Shown here piece by piece: positions 7,451 to 14,174 of a stretch of 14,494 nucleotides of DNA. Both the position numbers and the translations under genes were made by a program. Under the pieces are notes generated by a model, which saw only the letters and a program-made list of their open reading frames with translations, did no database searches and was not told the origin of the DNA. Each line of letters starts with the position of its first letter. Within the stretch, counting starts at the first letter, position 1. The stretch is from Chloroflexota bacterium (GTDB lineage: Bacteria > Chloroflexota > Anaerolineae > Promineifilales > Promineifilaceae). Location of the stretch: positions 1 through 14,494 of the forward strand of contig JAAEOP010001254.1 in assembly GCA_024223125.1 (NCBI GenBank). Reading direction: 5' to 3'.

Positions 7451-8590
7451 CTAAAACCACTCCCCATGAGAACGCAGGCGTTGGCCGGTTTTTGCTAATT
7501 CGTATAAGCGGCCGCGTCGTTGCATATAAGTTACCAGTTCCAAAATAAATGCCGGTTTTGTGTCGGCAAATGTTTCGTAATCAATCCGCAGTTCAAATTG
7601 AGCCATTTGCCGCAGTTCTTGCAAATTAAACATATCCGATAAGTTCAATTGCAAACGCATTAAATCAATGGTGGGCTGAACGGCTTCTGTAGATCGTTTA
7701 GCCTGCTCTACACCTTGCCAGCGGCGGTTTAATTCGGTTATAAATTCTTCAGTTGTGCCCCAATAAACCCGCATCTGGCGGTCAGTGTGGTCAAAATATT
7801 TGCTCAAGTAGCGTTGTATTTTTTCCAGTGCCGATTGGGCCGAATCGGCCGGCAGCGGGGGCAGCTGCACCGTGACGCTAATACGGCGTAATCCTTTTTC
7901 GGCGGCCGCCACTAAACCCCTGAACAACACCCGAAAATCCCAATCGCCGGGCTTGTAGCCGATGAACAACAGCGAAGAATCAGTTAAGGCTTGCTGAATG
8001 CGGGGCGGCAGTTCGTACTCATCGGATGAAATATTGATCAAAAAATCCAGGTAATCATCTTCTGTCAGCACCAACGATTCTGGCGATTCTATATGACCAT
8101 GCAAATGGTAAATCAGTGGGTTGGCCGGGGTGGGCGTATAGCCGGTTTCTAAAATGGAAGGATGGGAGCGTTGCAGATACGGGTTCCAGCGGCACAGTTC
8201 ACGGCGCGGGTCTTTTTTATGCTGCTGCAAAGCGTCCATCATGAAATTGTCGTAGTTAGTTGTAATGTAGATGGGAAGCTGCAAGTTTGCTAACACAGCA
8301 TGGGGTTGGTCGGTGGGGGTGAAATCGGGTTTTTCGGCCGTTTCTATCTGTTTTTGAATCTCTTCTTTGGGGAAGTAAGGGTCATATTCAATGGAAAGGT
8401 ATTGAGCCACTCGCGCCAGGTCGCCATTTTGCAACGGGTAGCCAAATTCGCTAGACCAGCGGGCGGCAATGGCTTTCCGGTCAGGAAGATGCGCCTGATT
8501 AACGGCCGGGCCAATAAGAGGCGTACATTTGCCGTCAGATATGCGTTTGAGTAGTAGTTTCCAATCTCGTTCGTTCAAGCCGGTGTCCAC
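7451..8590 (-). CDS. SIR2-like domain protein with C-terminal effector-associated-domain (EAD)-like module
   Basis: A 379-residue protein of the SIR2_2 type, many of which are NAD+-consuming defence effectors. Visible SIR2 landmarks are YITTNYDNF (108-116, with N112 and D114), YHLHGH (161-166, with H164 as candidate catalytic His), LVLTEDDYLDF (173-183) and LLFIGYKPGDWDFR (207-220). The glycine-rich nucleotide loop, usually G-A-G-x-S, reads LIGPAVNQ (25-32) here, an odd change. Residues about 308-375 form a separate helical module (LRQMAQFELRIDYE then ELVTYMQRRGRLYEL) matching the pattern of EAD1 adaptor domains that couple effectors to STAND proteins. It starts with GTG at 8590 with AAGGA 9 bases upstream. 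It is first gene of the unit with the STAND NTPase and is likely its effector. Catalysis is inferred, not shown. Confidence 0.85.
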   Translation of the reverse strand: MDTGLNERDWKLLLKRISDGKCTPLIGPAVNQAHLPDRKAIAARWSSEFGYPLQNGDLARVAQYLSIEYDPYFPKEEIQKQIETAEKPDFTPTDQPHAVLANLQLPIYITTNYDNFMMDALQQHKKDPRRELCRWNPYLQRSHPSILETGYTPTPANPLIYHLHGHIESPESLVLTEDDYLDFLINISSDEYELPPRIQQALTDSSLLFIGYKPGDWDFRVLFRGLVAAAEKGLRRISVTVQLPPLPADSAQSALEKIQRYLSKYFDHTDRQMRVYWGTTEEFITELNRRWQGVEQAKRSTEAVQPTIDLMRLQLNLSDMFNLQELRQMAQFELRIDYETFADTKPAFILELVTYMQRRGRLYELAKTGQRLRSHGEWF

Positions 8591-8643
8591 GCAAGACCGT
8601 CCTTGTTTGTATGATAAACTTTGTTAAGTGCGTCTGCGAAAAG

Positions 8644-8672
8644 ATTATAGCTGCTGCACTGCTAACCGTAAA
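8644..8672 (-). promoter_or_regulatory. Predicted sigma70-type promoter of the SIR2-STAND unit
   Basis: Reading the minus strand, TTTACG (8672-8667) is followed 17 bases later by a perfect TATAAT (8649-8644). Predicted transcription starts near 8637, leaving a roughly 47-base leader before the GTG start. This is the best promoter match in the window. Confidence 0.65.
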
Positions 8673-8844
8673 CTATTCACCAATAGTTGTTGCCACCCAT
8701 TTGGCTACATGCTATCCTATCCCATGATTTTGCCTCTCCCGTAGAAAGGTGTTTTTCTGCGATTATTTCAGGATTTGATTTGGGTGTGTTCCATTTACTT
8801 TAACAATTAAAATATTCAAAACACCCCCATTCAATTTTAGATTG

Positions 8845-8871
8845 TTGACAGTCGTCCGCCAGACCTAATCT
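8845..8871 (+). promoter_or_regulatory. Possible promoter for the S49 peptidase gene
   Basis: A perfect TTGACA lies at 8845-8850. The best -10 candidate is TAATCT at 8866-8871 with a short 15-base spacer, so this is only tentative. A start near 8878 would leave a leader of about 19 bases with AAGGAG at 8885-8890. Confidence 0.35.
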
Positions 8872-8896
8872 TTTACGCGGACAAAAGGAGATTGTG

Positions 8897-9775
8897 ATGG
8901 ATTCAGATGATGGCTTGCGCCGTTCCCCATTACGTTTGATTCTCACCGTTATTATTGTACTGATTGTGCCTTTGGCTTTAGGATTCTACCTGGCGCCAAA
9001 AGTTGTGCCTGCGCCTCAGGTGGGCATTATCCGCTTGAATTATGAGATTTTTAGTGTAACGGCCGCAGAGTTCAAAGCTCAACTTGCCTATGCCCGTAAT
9101 GATCCGGCCATTAAAGCTGTGGTCATTATCATCAACAGCCCCGGCGGTACAGCTAACGACAGTGAAGAGATTTACCTGGATGTGTTGGAAACTCGCCAGG
9201 AAATACCGGTGGTCTCCTCGGTAGATTTTCTGGCGGCCAGCGGTGCGTATTATGTGGCCGCGGCCACAGATGAGATTTATGCTAAACCCGGTTCTGCTAT
9301 TGGCAGCATTGGTGTCATTGGCTCCTTGCCGGACACTGTTTTTTTGGATGAAGACATCTTGACTACGGGACCTTACAAAAGTTTTGGCGGCACTCGTGAT
9401 GGCTTTGCCCGGCGTGCAGAAACCTTGAAGGATGTGTTTGTAAATGCTGTTGCCACTGGTCGGGGAGAGCGTCTAAAAGCAGACTTTGAACTGCTGACCC
9501 GCGCAGAAATATTTGACGGGGTGCGGGCGCAGGAATTGGGGATGGTTGATGGCCTGATTTCCACACAAGAGGCTATTTCCCGCGCCGGCAAATTGGCCGG
9601 TTTGCGTGATTATGAGGTGGTGGAGTTGTATCCTCTGACTTTTTTAGATGAAGAGACCCCGGCATTTGCCGCTTATGCGCCACCTTCCATTGACCAGGAA
9701 CGGCTGTGGGCAATGCCGTCTGATTTACCGCCGGGTATATATTACCGTTATATGGAATTTCCGTCTGGGCAATAA
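8897..9775 (+). CDS. sppA: Signal peptide peptidase SppA-like S49 membrane peptidase
   Basis: A 292-residue S49 family serine peptidase predicted to digest leftover signal peptides or membrane-associated peptides. One membrane anchor spans 11-32, and the peptidase domain faces the outside. Family landmarks are VVIIINSPGGTA (75-86), the serine nucleophile S115 in AASGAYY, the IGSIGVIG segment (135-142) and the general base K161 in GPYKSFGG, giving the Ser-Lys dyad of the Bacillus short-form SppA. The C-terminal part has RAEIFDGVRAQELGMVDG, also typical. GTG 8894 and ATG 8897 are adjacent possible starts. AAGGAG at 8885-8890 is 6 bases from the ATG and 3 from the GTG, so the ATG is preferred. 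It is divergent from the SIR2 gene, and followed after 97 bases by an anchored surface protein with which it may be cotranscribed. Confidence 0.9.
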   Translation: MDSDDGLRRSPLRLILTVIIVLIVPLALGFYLAPKVVPAPQVGIIRLNYEIFSVTAAEFKAQLAYARNDPAIKAVVIIINSPGGTANDSEEIYLDVLETRQEIPVVSSVDFLAASGAYYVAAATDEIYAKPGSAIGSIGVIGSLPDTVFLDEDILTTGPYKSFGGTRDGFARRAETLKDVFVNAVATGRGERLKADFELLTRAEIFDGVRAQELGMVDGLISTQEAISRAGKLAGLRDYEVVELYPLTFLDEETPAFAAYAPPSIDQERLWAMPSDLPPGIYYRYMEFPSGQ

Positions 9776-9793
9776 AAAGAAGAAAAAATGAAT

Positions 9794-9854
9794 AATGAAT
9801 AATGAATTGTGAATGAAATACGGGACGACAACACTTCACAATTCATTATTCATT
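9794..9854. repeat. 20-bp perfect inverted repeat of iterated tgaataa words
   Basis: Bases 9794-9813 are the exact reverse complement of 9835-9854, around a 21-base loop, followed by TTTAT. The left arm is part of a run of TGAATAA words starting near 9789. It sits between the S49 peptidase stop and the next ribosome site, so it could act as a weak plus-strand terminator or stabilise the upstream message. Confidence 0.75.
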
Positions 9855-9872
9855 TTTATTAAGGAATCTGCT

Positions 9873-12557
9873 ATGCGTCGAGGAATTGTTTATCTAATTG
9901 TTTTTGTTCTGTTGTTGGCCGTGCCATTTATTTACCGTCGCTTGACTTATTATGAGTTGAATCAGGTGGAACGGCCGTCTATACCTACGTATAAACCGGC
10001 GGATGTGGTCACGGCCGTCACCACTCCCAAATCACTTTCCTTTATAGATGATCCCCAAACAGGGCAAGGGGCTGTTTTGCTGGATGTGGCTCACAACAAT
10101 CAATTTACACTGGATGAGTTGGGGTATTTAAGCGGCCGTCTCTCTGATCGTGGGTATGAGATGATTCCTTTTAGCGGCGGTAATCTGGCCGCTTCTTTGC
10201 GAGCAGCCAATGCTTTTGTCGTCATCACCCCACTGCAAGCCTTTTCCTTTGCCGAACTCCAGGCGGTTAAAGATTTTGTTGATCGGGGCGGCCGTTTGTT
10301 TTTGGCCGGCGACCCTACCCGATATGAAATTTCTGTGGAAGAGGATTTATTTAGTTTCACCATCATCATTGATGATGATGAAATACCGTTGAACAGTTTG
10401 GCTAATGAATTTGATGTGGGTTTTAATGGGGATTATCTCTACAACATGACCGACAACGAAGGCAACTTCCGCAATATTATTGTGTCGGAAAATGGCTTTG
10501 CTGAAAGTGAGTTAACGGCCGATTTAGGCCCCATCGTTTTTTATGGAGCGCATTCGTTAGATGTGGGACCACGAGCCGAAGCGCTGTTGGCGGGAGATGA
10601 CCATACCTGGACATCAGACACAGACCGCCCCGGTGGGTTGACTTTGGCGGCTACCAGTGAAGAAGGTCGGGTATTGGCCGTGAGCGACATCCATTTTTTG
10701 ATGGCTCCTTATTACACAGTGTTGGACAATGGCCGTTTCATTGCCCACATCGCCGATTTTTTAACTGAAACGGATGCCCGCGGTTACGTTCTGACCGATT
10801 TCCCCTACTTTTATGAACGGCCGGTTGACCTGGTGTATACTGGTGCGCCAGACCTGGGGCCAGGCGCTTTTGACCAGGTAATTACCCTGCAAGAAGCATT
10901 TCAACAGGTAGACAAAGAATTGAATTTAGCGGCCGCTCCCACATCTGACGCCGACACATTGTATTTGGGACTGTACAACCAATCCGAAGAGGTGGCCGAC
11001 ATTCTGGCATCCTACGGCATTACCTTCACCATCGAGCCGCCGATATTGACGGAGGCAGAATTGGCCGAATTGGAAGCCGAGGAAACTGAGGAAGCCGATG
11101 CCGAAGAAACTTCCAAAGAAGGGGACGAGAAAGAAACCACAGCAGAAGAGCCGGAAGAAATGGCTACGGCCGAACCCGAACCAGAACCCATCCGCCTGAT
11201 CCACTCTAACCTGGGCACAATTCAAATGTCAGGCACAGCGTTGATATTGTTGGATGAAAGTGAAAGTGGCGGACAGCGTTTGGTTGTCGTTCTGGCAGCC
11301 AGCAAAGATGGGTTGGATTACAGTGTCGGCCTACTGCATGGTCTCATTCCTCTAGACAGTGATGGCGCTTTGGGCAGTTGTCTGGTACAGGATAATCTGG
11401 CCTTATGCCCCACCGGCATTGAAGATGAAGAAGTTGAAGCGGAATTGCTAACCGGCGGTTTGCCTGAAGATCAAGCGAAAGAAGACATAGGCGACGGTGA
11501 CCAGACGGAAGAGCCGGACATAGGCGCAGACCTCCCCGATTTGAACGCCATTTACCAGGGCAGCATTGCTGTTGGCGATTTGATTGAAGGGGAGTTGGCG
11601 GAGGAAGAGAGCGATGCCTGGGGGTTTGTGGATGGTCCGGCCGTTATTGATATTACCCTGGAAGCTGGCGAGGAATTGGATGCGGTTCTGGAACTGTATG
11701 ACGCTGACAATAACTTTGTGACTTCAACAGATACCACGTTTTCCGGGGAGGTAGAGGAAATACTTGGGGCGGAAATTGAGAGCGACGGCCGTTACACCAT
11801 TGTCGTCCGTGATTTCTTCGATGACGGCGGCAGTTACATCCTCACCGTCACCGAGTCAGGCGAAGCGCCAGACCCCGATTCCGGAGGCGGGATCGAGGAA
11901 CCGGGCGCTATTGAAAACATCTTCCTCTTTGTAGATGACAAGGGCGACCCCATCGGGGATGGCATTACCAGCGCCGATGCGTTCATTTCTTTACTGGGCA
12001 GTTCATATGAGATCACAACCTGGGTCTCTTCTGATGATGGGCCTTTGACAGAGGAAACGCTTGAAGGAACAGATTTGCTCATCTGGGATTCGGGCGATTA
12101 TCAAAACCCTGACGCCCTCTCAGATGATGATGTATTTATTATTCTGGCATATGCCGACTCTGGAGGAGCATTGTTCATGACCGGTTCTTCCCCGCCTTTG
12201 GTGACAGCGCTGCTGGGTGAAATTGAGTTGGGTTCTGTGGTTGATTTGGAAATTGCGGCCGACGACCCGGCTTTGATTGAAGGCTTTACAGAAGGGGAGG
12301 TGATTGTGCTGGATGAGCCGTATGACACGATATTGTCTGACGCGATTGCCGGCGAGATTGGAGATGGTACGGCCGTGTTCTTTTTACGCGGCCCAGAAAG
12401 TGAAGCCAGCGGCCAAATCGTTGGTCAGGCAACTGTAGATGATTTCAGCAGCAACCGCACCGTTCTACTGTTGCTGCCCTTCATCGCTCTGCCGGAAGAA
12501 GTGCAAAGCACAATGTTGGATAATTGGATGGTTTGGTTCGCGGAGGGTGGGGGATGA
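9873..12557 (+). CDS. Large anchored surface protein with GldG/DUF4350-like, acidic, PPC-like and second GldG-like domains
   Basis: An 894-residue protein whose function is not recognised beyond its domains. An N-terminal signal anchor covers 5-22 (GIVYLIV...PFIYRR). Residues about 50-320 resemble DUF4350/GldG-type extracellular domains (DVAHNNQFTLDELGYL, FVDRGGRLFLAGDP). Residues 392-440 are a Glu-rich, mostly disordered tract. Residues about 556-660 match bacterial pre-peptidase C-terminal (PPC-like) beta domains: LIEGELAEEESDAW, LELYDADNN, GRYTIVVRD, SYILTVTES. Residues 680-894 form another GldG-like domain (FLFVDDKGD, SGGALFMTGS). There is no C-terminal anchor. A start at 9813 is also open, but it lies inside the hairpin arm and lacks a ribosome site. 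ATG 9873 has AAGGA at 9861-9865 with a good spacing of 7 and begins at the signal anchor. Likely an envelope or gliding/ABC-associated protein. Confidence 0.8.
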   Translation: MRRGIVYLIVFVLLLAVPFIYRRLTYYELNQVERPSIPTYKPADVVTAVTTPKSLSFIDDPQTGQGAVLLDVAHNNQFTLDELGYLSGRLSDRGYEMIPFSGGNLAASLRAANAFVVITPLQAFSFAELQAVKDFVDRGGRLFLAGDPTRYEISVEEDLFSFTIIIDDDEIPLNSLANEFDVGFNGDYLYNMTDNEGNFRNIIVSENGFAESELTADLGPIVFYGAHSLDVGPRAEALLAGDDHTWTSDTDRPGGLTLAATSEEGRVLAVSDIHFLMAPYYTVLDNGRFIAHIADFLTETDARGYVLTDFPYFYERPVDLVYTGAPDLGPGAFDQVITLQEAFQQVDKELNLAAAPTSDADTLYLGLYNQSEEVADILASYGITFTIEPPILTEAELAELEAEETEEADAEETSKEGDEKETTAEEPEEMATAEPEPEPIRLIHSNLGTIQMSGTALILLDESESGGQRLVVVLAASKDGLDYSVGLLHGLIPLDSDGALGSCLVQDNLALCPTGIEDEEVEAELLTGGLPEDQAKEDIGDGDQTEEPDIGADLPDLNAIYQGSIAVGDLIEGELAEEESDAWGFVDGPAVIDITLEAGEELDAVLELYDADNNFVTSTDTTFSGEVEEILGAEIESDGRYTIVVRDFFDDGGSYILTVTESGEAPDPDSGGGIEEPGAIENIFLFVDDKGDPIGDGITSADAFISLLGSSYEITTWVSSDDGPLTEETLEGTDLLIWDSGDYQNPDALSDDDVFIILAYADSGGALFMTGSSPPLVTALLGEIELGSVVDLEIAADDPALIEGFTEGEVIVLDEPYDTILSDAIAGEIGDGTAVFFLRGPESEASGQIVGQATVDDFSSNRTVLLLLPFIALPEEVQSTMLDNWMVWFAEGGG

Positions 12558-12575
12558 CGGCCATCATATAATACT

Positions 12576-12588
12576 ATGTTAGCAAGCC
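12576..12588 (+). repeat. Left copy of a 13-bp inverted repeat bracketing the AT-rich island
   Basis: ATGTTAGCAAGCC here is the exact reverse complement of GGCTTGCTAACAT at 14170-14182. It lies 18 bases after the stop codon of the surface protein. Identity does not extend past 13 bases, and no target-site duplication is visible. Confidence 0.6.
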
Positions 12589-12613
12589 ACTATCCATTCT
12601 TGTCGCATTTAAG

Positions 12614-12641
12614 TTTACCAATTGAATTTGGCATGTATACT
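12614..12641 (+). promoter_or_regulatory. Predicted promoter of the Ntn hydrolase-Fic cassette
   Basis: TTTACC (12614-12619) is followed after 16 bases by TATACT (12636-12641). Transcription would start near 12648, about 28 bases before the ATG, leaving room for AGGA at 12665-12668. The promoter lies inside the bracketing repeat, so the cassette carries its own. Confidence 0.55.
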
Positions 12642-12675
12642 ATAACTATCAAAGTAATTTTAGAAGGATTTTTCA

Positions 12676-13515
12676 ATGAGTGTTGTCATAGTTGTCAAAG
12701 TGAGTGAAGGTTTAGTATTAGCTGCGGATAGTGCCGCCACGCTCTCTGGTCGGGTGTTGGGGCCAAGTGGTGTTTTAGAAGAAGGCATTCTTCAAACATT
12801 TTATAATGCAAAAAAATTGCTTCAAATTGGAAGCGATTTACCGATAGGTGTTCTAACTTGGGGACAAGCATATATTGGTCAGCGCACGATAGAAAGTTTG
12901 GTGCGTGAGTGGGAATATAATTCAGGGTGGCAATCTTTAGAATTGTTTCGGGAGAAAAATACTGATGAAACGTATAGTGTTGAGGCTTGTGCAAAAGGAC
13001 TGTTAGCACATTTGAGTAACGCTCATCAAGAAGAATTCAAGGACATGCCTGAAGAAGGACGCCCCGGTTTAGGTATTGTTGTTGCAGGTTATTCTGAACA
13101 AGGTTTTTTCCCAGAAATTTGGCGATTTGTACTTCCATTTGATAAAGACATCACTAATCAACGACCTGACATAAATGGAAAGCCAGATTTTGGCGCAAAT
13201 TGGTTTGGGATAACGGAACCTGCGGTACGATTGCATTTTGGTCGAGATGATGGTGTCATGCAAATCATCTCTGAAAAATACGACATACCAATGGAAGAAT
13301 TGCATGAAGCCTTGAACCCACTTCAATATCAAATACCCTTCCCACAGATGCCATTGCAAGACGCAATCGAGTATGCAAATTACATGATTAATGTAGTGAT
13401 TGGTCGGTTCCGCTTTGTTATTGGGCCTGAGCTTTGTGGTGGACAAATAGATATTGCGGCGATTACTCAAAGAGAATTCCATTGGCTTTCTAAAAAGACG
13501 TGGAAATTAGCATAG
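12676..13515 (+). CDS. Stand-alone proteasome-beta-like Ntn hydrolase, candidate Ser nucleophile
   Basis: A 279-residue protein that resembles proteasome beta/HslV/Anbu-type Ntn hydrolases. It begins MSVVIVVKVSEGLVLAADSA. After loss of Met, Ser becomes residue 1 and the Asp of LAADS falls at exactly position 17, the place of Asp17 in proteasomes. NAKKLLQIG at 44-52 supplies a candidate for the Lys33 equivalent, reached after an insertion of about 13 residues. Later sections GLGIVVAGYSEQGFFPEIWRF (131-151) and GGQIDIAAITQREFHWL (255-271) follow the proteasome pattern. The start ATG 12676 has AGGA 7 bases upstream. The gene leads a compact three-gene cassette and is AT-richer than its left neighbours, with no GGCCG words. 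The family has no function known to me. Proteolysis is inferred, and loss of activity is possible. Confidence 0.65.
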   Translation: MSVVIVVKVSEGLVLAADSAATLSGRVLGPSGVLEEGILQTFYNAKKLLQIGSDLPIGVLTWGQAYIGQRTIESLVREWEYNSGWQSLELFREKNTDETYSVEACAKGLLAHLSNAHQEEFKDMPEEGRPGLGIVVAGYSEQGFFPEIWRFVLPFDKDITNQRPDINGKPDFGANWFGITEPAVRLHFGRDDGVMQIISEKYDIPMEELHEALNPLQYQIPFPQMPLQDAIEYANYMINVVIGRFRFVIGPELCGGQIDIAAITQREFHWLSKKTWKLA

Positions 13516-13527
13516 GGGATAAATGAC

Positions 13528-13746
13528 ATGTTAAGAAAATTAGAATTATACGAGGTTAGACCTGGTCTTTCTTCACAAACAACAAGCACTATCGAGGCAA
13601 TGGTTTTGCCAAGCAGTTTGAATTTGAGCTTCTTTGACATAAATGCACCTGTTATTAAAACCACTAAAAGAAGTGCATGGGATGAAATAGCCAAGCAAGT
13701 AATTCAGGAACACACTGAGCTATGGGAGACACTGGCCAAGTTATAA
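13528..13746 (+). CDS. 72-residue protein of unknown function, translationally coupled between Ntn hydrolase and Fic
   Basis: The family is not recognised. The gene starts 12 bases after the Ntn hydrolase stop, with AGGGGA (13514-13519) at a good spacing, and overlaps the Fic gene by 25 bases, so it is probably translated with both. The protein is small and mixed in charge. Its C-terminal third (SAWDEIAKQVIQEHTELWET) could form one amphipathic helix. Its position upstream of a Fic/Doc toxin is where antitoxins usually sit, but no ribbon-helix-helix, Phd or other antitoxin fold is visible. The Fic-inhibitory motif (S/T)xxxE(G/N) is not found exactly, the closest being TSTIEA. It might instead assist the Ntn hydrolase. 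Confidence 0.6.
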   Translation: MLRKLELYEVRPGLSSQTTSTIEAMVLPSSLNLSFFDINAPVIKTTKRSAWDEIAKQVIQEHTELWETLAKL

Positions 13747-14153
13747 TCTTTCCAACCAGAGAGGACATCGTCAGACTTAATCGTTATCATATTGAAAGCA
13801 CAGGTGGAACCTATAGTGGTGGCGATAATTTGCGAAGTTCGGGAAGCCTTGAGTGGGTACTTGATGCAATTCAGTACCCACTTTTTGGTATTGATCGGTA
13901 TCCTACTGTGGTGGAAAAGGCAGCAAAGTTATCTTGGATTATCAGCGCAGGACACATATTTCACGATGGAAACAAACGTACCGGAACATCGGTTCTTATG
14001 ATTTTTCTCCAAACTAATGGCTACCGTCTAAAAGCCACGCATGAAGAAATTATTAACATAATCATCCGAATATCTTCTCCAGATAAAGCAAAATATCCAT
14101 ATGAAGATTATGTTGAATGGATCAGAAGTAAAATTGTGCTAGTTAATAAATGA
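13722..14153 (+). CDS. Fic/Doc family toxin-like protein
   Basis: A 143-residue member of the Doc (death-on-curing) branch of the Fic fold. The catalytic loop is intact at 78-87, HIFHDGNKRT, matching HxFx(D/E)GNxR with H78 as the base, D82 for metal, and N84/R86 for phosphate binding. The start of the domain (FPTREDIVRLNRYHIESTGG, 10-29) and the phrase YPTVVEKAAKL (60-70) match the Doc layout. Fic proteins transfer AMP or another nucleotide, and Doc itself phosphorylates EF-Tu; which one applies here cannot be read from the sequence. The ATG at 13722 overlaps the upstream gene and lacks a strong own ribosome site, consistent with coupling. No self-inhibitory (S/T)xxxE(G/N) motif was found, so an inhibitor elsewhere would be expected. 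Confidence 0.88.
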   Translation: MGDTGQVIIFPTREDIVRLNRYHIESTGGTYSGGDNLRSSGSLEWVLDAIQYPLFGIDRYPTVVEKAAKLSWIISAGHIFHDGNKRTGTSVLMIFLQTNGYRLKATHEEIINIIIRISSPDKAKYPYEDYVEWIRSKIVLVNK

Positions 14154-14156
14154 TTG

Positions 14157-14174
14157 AAGCCTTTTACAGGGCTT
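14157..14174 (+). terminator. Short hairpin after the Fic gene
   Basis: AAGCCT (14157-14162) pairs with GGGCTT (14169-14174), one pair being G-U, around TTTACA. The hairpin begins four bases after the stop codon. No U tract follows, so terminator function is doubtful. Its 3' arm is part of the right inverted repeat. Confidence 0.3.

Larger units (their letters stand above)
8591..8896. other. Divergent spacer between SIR2 and S49 peptidase genes
   Basis: About 300 non-coding bases containing the promoter of the SIR2 unit at the left and a weaker candidate for the peptidase at the right. GGGTGT (near 8780) and ACACCC (near 8820) are complementary arms about 40 bases apart, which is a possible operator or chance. 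No reading frame here is convincing. Confidence 0.5.
220..12376. repeat. Dispersed palindrome ACGGCCGT, 16 exact copies
   Basis: Exact copies counted by eye start at 220, 1238, 1697, 3060, 3453, 3754, 4204, 4860, 5705, 5866, 6172, 6346, 9971, 10011, 11785 and 12369. Many near-copies (GCGGCCGT, TCGGCCGT, ACGGCCGA) lie between. A random 8-mer is expected about 0.2 times in 12.4 kb. The copies lie inside genes on both strands. None occurs in 12589-14169. Confidence 0.85.

Noticed and set aside
1..8590. SIR2-HerA defence pair formed by the left-edge ATPase and the SIR2 gene
   Set aside because: The genes are over 7 kb apart, separated by housekeeping genes on the other strand, and the SIR2 gene already has a STAND neighbour.
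9813..9872. Extended N-terminus of the surface protein (start ATG 9813)
   Set aside because: It lies in the hairpin arm and loop, has no ribosome site, and would put 20 polar residues before the signal anchor. ATG 9873 has AAGGA at ideal spacing.
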